Below, one piece after another: positions 31,160 to 43,045 of a stretch of DNA of 64,000 nucleotides. Position 1 is the first letter of the stretch. Each line of letters opens with the position of its first letter. The notes under the pieces were generated by a model. That model saw nothing but the letters and a program-made list of their open reading frames with translations. It did not search any database and was not told where the DNA came from. The stretch comes from Lycocorax pyrrhopterus obiensis (lineage: Eukaryota; Chordata; Aves; Passeriformes; Paradisaeidae). The DNA is taken from contig JACSVZ010000007.1 in NCBI GenBank assembly GCA_014706295.1, forward strand, positions 60,030,975-60,094,974, read 5' to 3'. Both the position numbers and the translations under genes were made by a program.

Positions 31160-31930
31160 TTGAAATGCTTTAGGTCTAAAAATCGGAGTAATTTAGATAG
31201 TATACGATTAAAGTCTAAGCATGATGTTTGCGTGATCTGTTTTCATCCCCAGATCTCACCCATTTATGATATCTTACCGTGCTGTAATTACATATTTACA
31301 GCACTATGCTTGTGTTTTTAACATAATGTTTTATGTAAAATGACTGCTTAGATATGTCTTGCAAAAATCAGGGGCCTTACTTGAAATCCACAGCCCATGG
31401 CTTCCTCCTGAATGTATTATCCCTGGGTTAGGAGTGATCAGAGCTTCCTGCTAATCACATCACCATCTTTATAGTCCATTGGAAATCTCCTCTTAAATTA
31501 CGTTAATCAATCACAGTTAACACGGGTTCTGAAATGCAAGCTGCGGCTTAAAAGTGGCTTAATTTAATGGATGGTCTTTTCAGAGTTATTGATAATAAGA
31601 GCCAGAGAGTTAGAGATGTGCCAGGGTTTCATAACAAAATCCATCCGCACCGGGCTGGTTTAATCAAGGAAGCTGCTTGCATAATGTGAAGAGCACTCGC
31701 TCTCCCCCGAATATGTGACTGTTGAAGAAACAGATGGTGATGCTAACCCAAAAGAATCAGGCTATAAATACATTCAGGATAACAATATAAATGGAGATAA
31801 TTATTCACAGTCTAAGGAGATGGTGGGAAAATTAAGCCAGCTCGTAAGCAGAATGTCCAGCGGAGTGAAAAGCAGTATTTCCATAACACAATAAAAAATT
31901 ATTCCCTGAGTGCAGCCAGTTCATGCAACT
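31160..31930. promoter_or_regulatory. candidate conserved noncoding element
   Basis: A repeat-free AT-rich block without coding potential. It contains many homeodomain-like and HNF-like words (GTAATTACA, TTAATCAATCAC, GTTAAC, TTGATAATAA, TTTAATCAAG) and a 9-bp inverted repeat at 31279-31304. The composition is like vertebrate conserved enhancers. I have no alignment, so this is only inference. Confidence 0.25.
31279..31304. repeat. inverted repeat, 9-bp arms
   Basis: GTGCTGTAA and TTACAGCAC are separated by 8 bases. They can form a perfect 9-bp stem. Confidence 0.9.
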
Positions 31931-32033
31931 CTTGAGAGCGGTGCTACCTCTGACAAGCAAGGAAGAGGTCACGTAAGGACATAAAAATACAAGATATTAA
32001 CAGCAGCCCATTGAAATCAGTTAAAACTCTTAT

Positions 32034-32505
32034 ATCATAGAATCATAGACTGGTTTGGGTTGGAAAGGAGCTTAAAACTCATTTAGTTCCACCCCCTGCC
32101 ATGGGCAGGAACACCTTCCACTATCCCAGGTTGCTCCAAGCCCCATCCAACCTGGCCTGGAACACTTCCAGGGATGGCACAGCCACAGCTTCTCTGGGCA
32201 GCCTGTGCCAGGGCCTCACCACCCTCACAGCCAGGAATTTCTTCCTAATAAGTAATCTAAACCTACTCTCTTTCAGTTTGAAGCCATTCCCCCTTGTCCC
32301 GTCACTCCATGCCCTTGTAAAAAGTCCCTCTCCAACTTTCTCTCAGCTATGTTAAAGTAGTGGAAGGCCACAATTAGGTCACCCCAAAGCCTTCTCTTTT
32401 CTTTTCCAGCTGAGCAACCCCAATTCTCTCAGCCTTTCTTCATAGCAGAGCTGCTCCATCCCTCTGATCATCTCGGTGGCCTCCTCTGGACTCACTCCAA
32501 CAAAA
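32034..32505 (-). repeat. CR1 LINE 3' end, about 470 bases
   Basis: A well preserved inverted CR1 3' UTR. It runs from CATAGAATCATAGACTGGTT through CCCCTGCCATGGGCAGGAAC, AGGCCACAATTAGGTCACCC and CTTCTTCATAGCAGAGCTGC to GGCCTCCTCTGGACTCACTC. Confidence 0.95.
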
Positions 32506-33683
32506 TAAAATTTATAGGACAGTTCTTTTCGCCTAATGCAGTCCTTTTTCTCTCCTCTTTTTCTTTTTCAGGATTCTGTTGGTATTGAAGCCACTAGCAG
32601 AAGAAAGACCCTTTCGGATGTCCTGCAGACACGTCATTGTCACAGCGCAGCGCTGCGCTCTCCTCCGCGCCGCTGCCTCGAGGTGGCAGCTGCAGAGCCC
32701 GCCCGGAGGGTTAAGAGGGAACGTTTTTCATAAAGAAAATCACTTTTCTGTACTCGCCCCGAAACAGGCAGCTCTCAGCTGAATTAATCCCCGCGGAGCA
32801 CTTGCAAACGTTGCAAACATAAAGGAATGTGTCCTGCAGCACAAGCACTGCGTGGCTACGGCACGGAGCAGCACGCCCAGCTAATACTCTGCTCCCTTGA
32901 AAGCCAGAATGCCTGCCTGGACCCCTGCAGAGACTCGGATTTCAGCTGGACCCAGGCACATTTCAACAGAAAAGCATTATTATTTTTAATTGGTCATAAA
33001 ATAAACAGTCTTTTGTGTCCCTGCCTTGGCTGGCTTAGTCTGTGTACTCGCTTCTAAGCCTCCCTAATCTCTGTGTGCAGGCTAACGGAGGCACGTACCT
33101 ATCCCTTCCTCACAAAATCAGGGAGTTGCATACTTAGGGCCAGCTTTAGACCTTCTGGAGATCACAGAGTGCTTCCTCACCTTTTCCCAGCACATGGATT
33201 CAAGGGGATCCACTTATCAGCACTCTGAAAGGACAGAGAGGAGGAAAACCCACTGCTTGGGGTTCTGCTAACTTCTGGATCTGGGTCCTGCTGTAGCATT
33301 TTGGCTTAATTGATTTGAATGTTTCCAAAACAAAAATGTGTATTTCTCTGCTCTTAACCATCCTGAAGGGAAATAATGAAAACACTGGTGGCATCTGGAG
33401 CACTGCTGTTTCACTCTAAAACACAGTGCTCCTCCCACCCAGGAATCCCAATTCCATGTGTTATCCATGGGAAAGACCCCAAAAGTCCCTGTGGTGGGGG
33501 CTTTCAGCCTCTCTGTGCTATTTTAGAAAGGGCTGCACTGTGAGGGATGGAGTGGCAGTACTGACACTGCACTTCTTCAAAACCTGTGGATTCAGTGGTT
33601 TCGTTTAACCTCAAGTTTTGAAAAGCAAAAGAAAGCTGTAGTTTCTAAAGTCCCTCTCGGTATTATGTGAACAACCGTATTTC
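32506..33683. other. intergenic, small GC-rich patch
   Basis: No gene is supported. A GC-rich patch at about 32620-32720 follows a splice-acceptor-like TTTTTCAG at 32566-32573 and contains the 16-bp palindrome AGCGCAGCGCTGCGCT at 32644-32659. It could be a noncoding exon or regulatory site, but I have no evidence for either. Confidence 0.35.
32644..32659. repeat. 16-bp GC-rich palindrome
   Basis: AGCGCAGCGCTGCGCT equals its own reverse complement. It lies in a local GC-rich patch. Confidence 0.95.
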
Positions 33684-33761
33684 AGATGACAGAGGTTGGA
33701 CTCAATGATCTTGGAGATCTGTTCCAACCTAAATGATTCTCTGTTTCTGTGATTCTATGAA
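33684..33761 (+). repeat. CR1 LINE 3' tail fragment
   Basis: GAGGTTGGACTCAATGATCT is followed by TTCCAACCTAAATGATTCTC and the tail TCTGTGATTCTATGA. Confidence 0.92.
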
Positions 33762-33764
33762 GTT

Positions 33765-35950
33765 GAGGGTTTAATGTCAGAGCAGGGCTTAGGGTCAGCC
33801 TGCTTTGGGGTGGTGGGTCCAGTGCTTTTTTTTTATTGTCAGCCTAACTTTGTAGTGGAGTGTGTAGGACGGGGGGAAAAATATCCAAGGGACTTGACAG
33901 ATGGTTTGTGTTTTAGCTGAGACTCCAATATGCACGTGGATGGCTTCCTCAGCACTTTATCTCTGGGAAAATTGTAATATGTGGTGCACCTTGGCATTAA
34001 CTGCATCGATTTTGTTGAAGGATATGAAGAAGAGCGAGGGCTGTACAGTGATTCCGTTATGGATGTGAGCATTGTTTCTCCCGCGCTGTATTCCCAGAGC
34101 AACTGCAACGGATTCCAGTGACCTTGGGCCAGTCAGCAGAAGCCTGGTTCTACTCTGAAGAGTGAGTGTGTAAAAATGGCACTTCCTACTCAGCAGATCT
34201 GGGCTCTGTGTGCTCTCCAAGTCACATCTGCTGACTTTAGTGACAAAAATAAGTTCTTATGGCTTTCCTGCTCTGTGAGCACTTCAGAAACACGAGAGCT
34301 GGGAAGCAGAAGCTGGATCCCGTGCCTCCTTGTAGGATTGATTACTGTAAATCCCAGCCAGCAGTGGGGCTGCACTGGCATCACTTGGCCTTGCCCAGCT
34401 TTCCTGTTAGCGCCAGCGGTGAGATACATGGATGAAAGGAATCCAAGTTGATTCTCCCAACTGAGTTTTAGTTGCAATTGACATTTATCAAGTTTGCAGT
34501 TGGAGGAAGAAGAAATCTGTTCATCCTTAACATGATTACATTAGAAATAATTTATTGGTCACAAACTTTTTCAAAGTGGAGTTGTTTTAAACAAACTTCT
34601 CTCTCTATAACAGGGGGAGCTGTTCTCACTTTCCCTGAATTAGACTCATGGCTACTCCATTGCAGTGACTGCTGTTCAGTGGGAAGAGAGAGTCCCCGTA
34701 AAACAGATGCTACCAGCTGGTGTAAAGGTGAGTCTTGTGATGGAGATGTGCACTGATTTGTGTGCTGGATGTCCCCAATATTCAATTTGGGAAAGTCATT
34801 CAGCAGCAAAATTAATGGTAACTATTTTAAAATTGCCTTTACCTTCTGTGGCATGTCCTGACATACTTAGGATGGCTGATCCATCTCCTCACAGGTGCCA
34901 GGAGTAGCAGCATAAGGTGCAGCATTCTGCTGTCAGGACAATGATTTTTTAGTTCATTTTATACAGGCAAAATATATCTCCATATAAATTTTTATGTGAC
35001 CTAGTCTCTTAATTAGGACATGCTATTGGTACTTTTTGGGTTCTGCAATAAGGCTGCGACAGGAATATCACCTCTGAAAGGAATCTGGTGTATCATTACT
35101 TTGTACAACAGAGCTGGCTGCTATAATAATATACAGATTTTATAAGAGGCTCTTACAAAGATTAGGTATCGTTATTTTACAGAAGAAGTGGAGGCTGAGA
35201 GCAGTGAAATTCAGTTTTGAAACTCCTCTAACAAGGCAGAGCTGGGAATGGGACATGAGTGCCACTCTTTCCCAGCTACGCTACCTGCATGGAAGAATGA
35301 ACCTGCTTACATCCAAATTTAGTCTCTGAATTCACCTCAGGTGAGAAGTCCTGAAGGACAAGACCAATAGAGGACTGCACTGAAATGTCTCAACCCAGAG
35401 CAAGGGTAAGAGGGGAGAGGCGTGGATGTTTGTTAACTTGCTGTGGAAGTGGGGCCTGTTTCGCTTGGTTACATGTATGCTCCATGGCATACCGATCTGA
35501 GCTGAAAATCTGTATTTCCAAATAATAAATCATAGAAAGGAATAACAAAAGAGTGCTCTCTGGTGATTTCTGATTTCTGCCTCTTTCATCATGCCTCTTT
35601 CTTTCAGTCTGCAGATATTTTTGTTGATAACGCAGAAGCCTCTGATTTTGGCAGGTTATGCGGGGTAGAGAAACTTGCAGCGTACGGGGAATGTGCAATT
35701 TTAGGCAGGGAAAAAACCACAGATAACCAGCTATTTTGATTACAGTGCTTCTAAGTGAAATATTTAACCTTGAGAGGACACGGTGCCAATCTGGGTTCGG
35801 AGTCGATGGCAAGGGGGAAGTGGAAACCTCTCCAGTCTGTTAAGTGCTCTGTGTCCTTAGAGAACAGTAAATCATCTGTCACACATGCTTTACATTTTAA
35901 CTAACTTTCCTGATAATTGTAAAGGTTAGAGAGAAAAGGGGTTGAAAACA
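33765..35950. other. intergenic, nothing recognised
   Basis: About 2.2 kb without a repeat, RNA gene or protein-like frame that I can support. Confidence 0.45.
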
Positions 35951-35953
35951 CTG

Positions 35954-36032
35954 TCATAGAGTGGTTTGTGTTGGAAGGAACCTTAAAAATCATCTCATTC
36001 CAACCCCCTGCCAAGGGACACCTTCCACTAGA
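35954..36032 (-). repeat. CR1 LINE 3' tail fragment
   Basis: CATAGAGTGGTTTGTGTTGG is followed by AACCTTAAAAATCATCTCAT and CAACCCCCTGCCAAGGGACA. Confidence 0.9.
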
Positions 36033-36034
36033 AG

Positions 36035-37820
36035 ATCTCTTGTTCTGAATGCCAGGTCAGCTGTTAGGGGGAATTGTGCAGCTGCTGAAGCTCAGCCCCT
36101 GGACTCATCCCTGAGGGCTCTGATTTCTGCTGGGGTGGTCTCTGTTGTCCTGCTCCTCTCCCCACACACTGAACAGCTGAACAGCTTGGGAATCAATCCC
36201 AGACCCACCACAAGGTGCAGTGCTGTCCTTGAGAATTGATTTTGGTTTCCTGGAAAATCTGGCTGCACCATTAACTTGGGAGGTGGCACCTCCTGTACGG
36301 CTGAGCCACCCCCTCTTCTCTTGGCCAAAATGAGTTGGCCAGGACTGAAGTTGAACCTGTGACGAGTTTTGAGTCCCTAACCCGGGAGTTAATGGTGTTT
36401 AAAATGGCATGAAAAATGCTCTTACCTCTTCCTTCCCTCCCACCCCATCTCCCTTAGAGGAGAAAGGCAACATCCTTTCTTTTCACATATTTGTATTTTA
36501 TTTATGAAGATGCTGCAGCACTAGAAATATTGATTAATGAATAATTTCCCTGGATTCTACAACTCAGAGAGGCAAAGCCAGAGGGGACTTTCCCCACTGT
36601 TTTGTGTGACCATTTCCTCCCCCAAGCCTAACTCTGAAGTTCTTTCTGATGCCTTTTGTCGCTGGCTGTCTTTATTGCTGATACAGGCACTTTGACACTT
36701 TATTTTCAACTCATGCAGGGGTTAGCAATATTTCCCTGAAAAAAAATTGCCCTAACTTGCAACAAATCTGTCTTTTGAAAGTTTTAATATTGGATGCACA
36801 GTGCTACAACCAAATGAATTGGGTTGGATCCAGTTTGGTTGAAATCCAGTAGAAAACACACTGTTTCTCTAAAATTAAACAGGTAAAACTTTGGGGTGTG
36901 TTTAGAGACACAAAGAGAGCAAATCACTTTTATAAATGTCATTACCAGTAGCACAGTGAACAGAAAAAATAATGAACAATTTGTTGATAAGGAATATCTA
37001 ATTTTCTTCCATCAACTATGTTGTTTATTTAAAGAGCTCAGTGACCTGTGCCAGCAGGTTACATCTCACTTTGTGTGGAAAAAAAGAAGAGTTTATTTTA
37101 TAGTTTGTTATCGTAACTGGAGGATTCACTGATTTGCTTCGTGTGGCACAGCATGTTCATAAGGAAGTCAAGATTTTAACTCTCCTCTCCTATACCTTCC
37201 CTCTATTCCTTCCTAGCAATTCCACCCCCCAAAATCTCTCCACCCCAGTCATTGCCTCCTGTGAGAAATCATTATTTTTGGTCTCTCCTCACCTGTCCCT
37301 GCCCAGCTCAAATGCTTTGCACCTGCTGCAGCCCCACTCTGAATGAGTCACTGCCTGAGAGGGCGTATAAAACCCTCTGTGTGGAGCAGAGACCTTGTGG
37401 TGCCCCTGACACTGGGCTTGGGGGAGCAAGAGGAAGCTGAGCTGGTCTCATCTTTTGAGTTTGGTGTCAAGGTATGGGCTTCTGAGTTGCTCTTTGGCAA
37501 AGTGAATTGATGTGTGAGCAAGGACGTGATGGTGTAAAGGTTTTCTTGTTAGTTATGGGGGTTTTGTTGAAAAAAAAAAAATGAGTGGGAGGAGGAAGGC
37601 ACTAGTAAAACTGTTTACCTGTCCTGGCCAAATAGGTGCTTAAAACAAAGCATCCAAAAAAGGGGAATTGAACTAAGATTTTCTAATTCACGTGTTGTTA
37701 TTTAAGAAGTTGTTCTCCTTTGCAGAGGGAGTATTAGGGGAAGGTGACCTCTGCAGCTGAAAACACTGGAGGAGAATCTGTAATAGATGGAAAACTACTA
37801 AGGGTGCCGTAGGCCTTGTT
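36035..37820. other. intergenic upstream of ARMH4 CpG island
   Basis: About 1.8 kb. No gene or repeat recognised. It contains an A11 run near 37570. Confidence 0.45.
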
Positions 37821-37829
37821 GTTACAGCT

Positions 37830-38530
37830 CCTCGTAACCAAAGAGCGGCAGCTCCTCGGGTCAGGCGCTGAGGAAGAGTTGGGTGCGGGGGCTACGGGCT
37901 TGGATGCTCAAACTTCCCTCCGGAGAAGGAGCAAACAGCAAACCCGACTGCGGGCGGCCTCTCCCGAGGGCTGCGGCTGCCGGGCAGCACGAAGCCCACC
38001 AGGGGCAGGCGGGGGCCGGCGGTCGGGCGGAGCGGGCCGGCCCCCGACACCGCCCGCCGGTGGGCGGCCCGCTCCGCTCCGCCCGTGCGGCCGCGGGGCT
38101 GGGGGAGCGCGGCGCCGAGGCACCGGGCGGCGGCGGCGGGAGCCAGGTGAGGCCGGGGCACACACGCACCCAGCCGGCATCGCAGCCCCGTGCCGCGTTT
38201 GCCCCGGGGTCATGCGTTTTGAGTCGATTCGGGTTTTTTCTGACGATGCTCGGCTGCCCGCGGGGCAGCGCATCCTCGGCGCGGCTCTTTGTTCCCGGCG
38301 AGCGGCTGGTCGCTGCAGCCCCGGGGGATGGGGAAGGGGCAGCGGGGCGAGCGGGGGGTGCCGTCCTGCCGGGATGGGGGTCCCGGTGGGCTCCCCGCGA
38401 AAATCTTTGGGGGTGGGTGTGTGTTTCTCGCGGGGGTGGTTTGGGGGTGACCGCCGCCGTCCCTCTGTCCTGTCGCGGGCCTGGGCAGGAGGAATCCCCG
38501 GGCGGTTGTTCGCACTCGATCCCCTGCCGG
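37830..38530 (+). promoter_or_regulatory. ARMH4: CpG island, probable ARMH4 promoter and noncoding first exon
   Basis: A block of about 700 bases with dense CpG and GC. All six frames stay open for long stretches, which reflects few stop codons in GC-rich DNA and not coding. A donor-like CAG|GTGAGG at 38146/38147 could end a noncoding first exon. It lies about 6 kb upstream of the first certain ARMH4 coding exon and on the right side for a plus-strand promoter. Confidence 0.6.
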
Positions 38531-38735
38531 GTGGGGAAAGGACGCACTTCTGTGGTATAAAGTCACCTGTAAATGTGACTAAGGAGGACGGGGAGATGGA
38601 CCTGTGCCCGGCGTGCTGGGTGTAGTCAAGCCTTGAGCCAGCCCTAATCCCATTCCCTGGACCCCACGCAGCTTCTGCCCGAGCCAAAAGGGCCTGACAA
38701 GGTGCATTAACCTGCTCTTAAACCTTCACCTGCAG

Positions 38736-38784
38736 GGACTCATGATCCTCCAGCTCTCCTGTGTGGTGTTGCTGTCAGCGTTAG
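38736..38784 (+). other. candidate small exon with start codon and signal-peptide-like frame
   Basis: An acceptor-like CCTTCACCTGCAG ends at 38735 and a donor-like TTAG|GTGAGG ends the segment at 38784. An ATG at 38742 opens MILQLSCVVLLSAL, a hydrophobic 14-residue stretch, and the exon would end in phase 1. ARMH4 exons 3, 4 and 5 all begin in phase 1, so splicing to any of them would be in frame. Splicing to exon 2 would hit a stop. This is a pattern seen by eye with no transcript evidence and could be chance. Confidence 0.25.
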
Positions 38785-40068
38785 GTGAGGCGCTGAAATT
38801 GTGGAGCGTTTCTTGCTGATTGGAATCGGAGTGCTATCCCTCTGCTCCCAGGCGGGCTGGGGAGCAGCATTTCTGTCCTTCTCCTGCTTGAAAACTGCTG
38901 TACCCTTTGGCCTCATTCTTAAACGCCCCCTCCTCCCTGTCTTAATCCCTCAGGAATTTGGTAGACCTTAGACTTCTGTGGTGCCGGGGACCTGGCACGG
39001 GTCGGAAGGCACAGAGAACTATGCAGCTTTTACTCGCAAATCCAAGTAGGGATTTCCATAGGTGGTCCGTGTGCTGTTCTGAACAAAGCAAGTGATCGCC
39101 TGGTGGTTGGGGGAATAATGCCTAAAACATGTCATGTCTCTGGCTCCTCAAAGAACTACTGCTGGAATGCCGAGGCTAGAAGTGGAGGTGATGTATTATG
39201 TATTAAGGTGCCTCACTGGGACTGGTGGGAAGCTGGCCTTACAGAATATTAATATCTCATTTGTTTGCTTGTAAGGATGCATCCTCAAGGGTAGGGGAGG
39301 ATGTGCCCCTCGGATATGTGCTTGTCTCGACATAATTTTTCTTACCTGACTTTGTGTTGGTGGCTGGTGTAGAGTCGTGTCACTGCTGGGATTTCACTGA
39401 GCTGTTGGAGGTGGTCGAACTGGTTGAGGTCTGTTTACCTGAAGTGTGTGCTGTAAAGGTATCAGCTTGCCAATTCACTTGGTTGAACAGGGCAAGGACG
39501 TATAAAGCAAGATGAGATGAAGGCATTTTTCTGGGCTTGTGCACAAAAGTAGGAGTTGGAGCTCTGCAGTGTATTATGTGCTGCCTTTTGTATTCAGCAC
39601 AAGTAATGAGGCTTGGATGGCATACATTAGCACCCTGTAACAGAGCCCTTGGTGGCTGGCAGTTGTTTGACTTGTATGTTTTGGCTAAATCTTCACATTA
39701 AAAGATTTGCAGCTTTTTTTGTGCGGTTCCCTTATCAATTGTCAGGTGAACTGCGGAGCTGAGCACACCCAGGACTGTTCAGCCAGCCCAAGCTGACACC
39801 AAGCTTGTGTTTGGAGATGTCAGAAGCTGTGTTCAAAGGCAGGACAGAGATTTGTCTGGGGCTCACCTGTTCATGTGCTGTGCTCTCCGCTTTATGATGC
39901 GTGCGGCCACTTCAGCTTGCAAGTGAGCCTCCTCCCTGTGTCAGAGGGATTGTTAGAGCAGAGTTATTAATTCAAGTTGAAAACTCGATATTGTTTTTCC
40001 CCCTCACTGTTTCAATAATTTGGGTACAAACATAGCCATAACTTGCCAAAGACAGAAAATAACAGCTA

Positions 40069-40093
40069 TTTTTTTTTTTTTTGGGGGGGGGGG
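40069..40093. repeat. T14 then G11 homopolymer junction
   Basis: Fourteen T residues are followed directly by eleven G residues. It is unstable in sequencing and could form a G-rich secondary structure. Confidence 0.9.
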
Positions 40094-42569
40094 TGTTTTC
40101 TCTAAGTTAACTGACTGGGTGAAACTCTTAAAAAGCTCTCTGAGGGAGTAGCTGCACACAGCTGGGACAGAGGGGGGAGTTTAATCCTTTGCAGCATGTG
40201 TCCATAAACCACTGGTCCATGCAAGGAACAGCTATTGAAGGAGAGACATCTGCTCTGCTCTGTGCTGGTCCCCTGCAAGCCTGCCCTGCTGGAGTGACCA
40301 TAACAGGCTGGGGCTCCTTCTGAGCTGGCTTTTGTTGGGCCCCCCAAGAGCTGGTTTCAAACAGGTCTCCAGAATTCAGAGGGCTTAATGGTTTAGTAAG
40401 TATTGCAAGTGCTGATTGCCTGGAGCAGGGAAGCAGCCTGGCTCAGAAAGATCCAACTGAGTCTGAGACCGCTTCAGCTGGTGACCAATTTATGTTTATT
40501 GTGCCTCAGCTTCCTGACTTCCCCGCTGAGGTAGGTGGTTCTTATTCTCGTGGGTAGCTCCTGGAGATGCCCAGTTTTGGCCCTTGTTTTCAGCCTAGCG
40601 GTCCTTTGTGTTATTTTCCAGCCTACCAGGTGTTAAAAGAAAAGTTATTATTTTCCATGCTAGAGATAAAGCTCCCTGGCTGCCTGCAGTTGCTCTGCCT
40701 TTGCGGCTGGAGGAACTGCATCTCCTGGGATTTGGTGTTATTAAGTGCAGGGGAAGTAGCTGGCGCTGTCTCTTGCCCTCAGTGTGCGCTTCCTATTGGA
40801 AGCAAGGATTAGTTTTCCACTGAGAGCCTGGCCAGTGCTTGGCAGCTGCCTCCAGGGCTTCAGCTCTGAGGATGCCAGGTGAAGTCTGGGGACAAGGAGC
40901 TCCTGCAGCATGAAATATTGAGGTACTGCCTTCAGGCTGGTAACAGAAAAGCTCAGGCTTACTACACAGGAGGTGCTTGGTCAGGGCAGTGTGCTCCAGC
41001 CTGCTTTTATCACCTGGCTGAGGCTGGAGAGCAGGCTGGCTATAAAAATAGCCAGATGGGAGGATAAATGTATAACTCAGTGCGGCTTGAGGAACAAACT
41101 GCTCTGCAGCCAGGTACCTGCAGCTTCTGCATTCAATGGAAGTGCTACAGCAAGGTGTCAAACTCTGCTTAAGGAGATAGCCAGGTCACTGCTGTTCATA
41201 CACTCTCTAATCCAGCCTCTTCCTAAAGCTAAGTAGATCTTAAGCCCTGACTAATCTCCTTTGAAGTTTGAACCTGTGCCATTATCCTGCAGCAAGCTCG
41301 GTGCCACTATCTCCTGCTTTCACTGAGTGTGAAGGTCTAGGTTAGCTTCCATCTGGTTGTTGTGGATTTCCTGAGCAAATAACTCTCTAATATGATTTTT
41401 GCCCTATAGAAATGTAGGATTATGGCCAGCAGGGCTTTTCAGACTGGGAGAAACAATACAAGGCTGCCCAAAGGACTCCAGGAACTCTTTTATCAGGCTG
41501 GTACTGAGTGCCCACATTATCTACCAGCCAGAAGGAGGAAAGGTTCTAGTAAAGATGGAGTAAGCTTGTTGGGAGGAGATGAACATCTTAGTTCTTCTGC
41601 TAATCACGTCCTGAATGTCTTGGGCTACTTGAGAGCCTAGAGCTAGAAAGCTACAAATTATCTGTTCAGATGTGTGTATACATGTGTATAATGTATGTGA
41701 CTGCAAGAGAAGTGCTTTTCAAGTGCAGCTGGAGTTCTGTTTAGGTTTAAGCACTGCTGAAAGCATTTGTGCCACCTAAAGGCTCCTGACTTCTTGAGAA
41801 GCTGTATTTAGAGCCAAACTATTTTTTAAATAGAAAAAAACCCCCAACTTCTTGATGTTTCAGTATGTCTGATCTTAACAGGCACTTGCTAAAGGAGTGT
41901 GAGGTGATTTATATTCAGCTGCATGGTAAGGCAGATGTATGTAGTTAGGCACTAACAATTTAAGTTGCATAATATATTCTTAGTGCTTTTTAATTACAAA
42001 AGTGCATAAAGAATTAGCCTGGAAGAAGAGCTAAATATTGTCAGTTTTCAGCTGTTTTTTGATGGGGGGAATAGAGAAAATAGATGGGTGGCCACCCATC
42101 CTTCAGAGATAGAAGGTGCTAAAAATAAAGTGGAAGGTATCTAGGCTGGCGAAGAGCTTTTTGGTGGCTTCTGCTTGTCCCTGAGCACCTGGTGCATGTG
42201 TGTGGCCTGTGATGGGGAATTATTCCAGCAGCTCAAACTGCTGGGACGAGGCTTCAGGGAGAATGGAAAAAGTGACTCAGTGTGCCCTGAAGGCTCAGCC
42301 AGATGCTGGAGCCTGCAGTGGTTGACTCTGAGCGGTGTTGCTGCACACTGTGGGTACAAATGTGAGTAATACTCCTGTAAGTGCTGTTTGGGTGGGGAAA
42401 CGAGGAGTGTGGCAAGTTTAGGGATTTATCCTGGTGCCTATGAGCAGCAAGACTGCACAGGGTGACCATTGCTCTTCTTTGGAAGACTGAGGGGTGGTTC
42501 TGACAACCCCAACCTCTTTCCTTACTGTTTTGTTAGTCCTGCAGCCCAAAGATAAGAGCAGTTCACTTG

Positions 42570-43045
42570 TGAATGATAAAATCTCACCTCATTCCACCCC
42601 CTGCCGTGGGTAGGGACACCTTCCACTATCCCAGGTTGCTCCAAGCCCCATCCAACCTGGCCTTGGACACTTCCAGGGATGGGGCAGCCACAGCTTCTCT
42701 GGACAACCTGTGCCAGGGCCTTGCTACCCTCAGTCAAGAATTTATTCCTAATATCTAATCTAAACCTACTCTTTGTCAGGTGAAAGCCGTTCCTCCTTGC
42801 TCTGTCACTCCATGACCTTGTCCAAAGTCCCTTTCTAGCTCTCTTGGAGCTACTTTAGGCACTGGAAGCTGCTCTGAGGTCTTCCTGCAACCTTCTCTTC
42901 TCCAGCTTCCAACTCTCTCAGCCTGTGTCCATAGTAGAGGTGCTCCAGCCCTGTGATCAACTTGGTGGCTCTTCTCTGGACTCATTCTAGCAGGTTGATG
43001 TCTTTCTCATGTTGGGGGCCCCAGAGCTGGCCACGGAACTGGAGG
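42570..43045 (-). repeat. CR1 LINE 3' end, about 470 bases
   Basis: An inverted CR1 3' UTR from ATCTCACCTCATTCCACCCC through ATCCCAGGTTGCTCCAAGCC and CATAGTAGAGGTGCTCCAGC to CTCTTCTCTGGACTCATTCT and GGGGGCCCCAGAGCTGG. Confidence 0.93.

Noticed and set aside
37816..38687. Long overlapping open frames on both strands (225-269 codons)
   Set aside because: They lie in a CpG island and overlap in nearly every frame. GC-rich DNA has few stop codons. The translations are low-complexity R/G/P/A and match no family.
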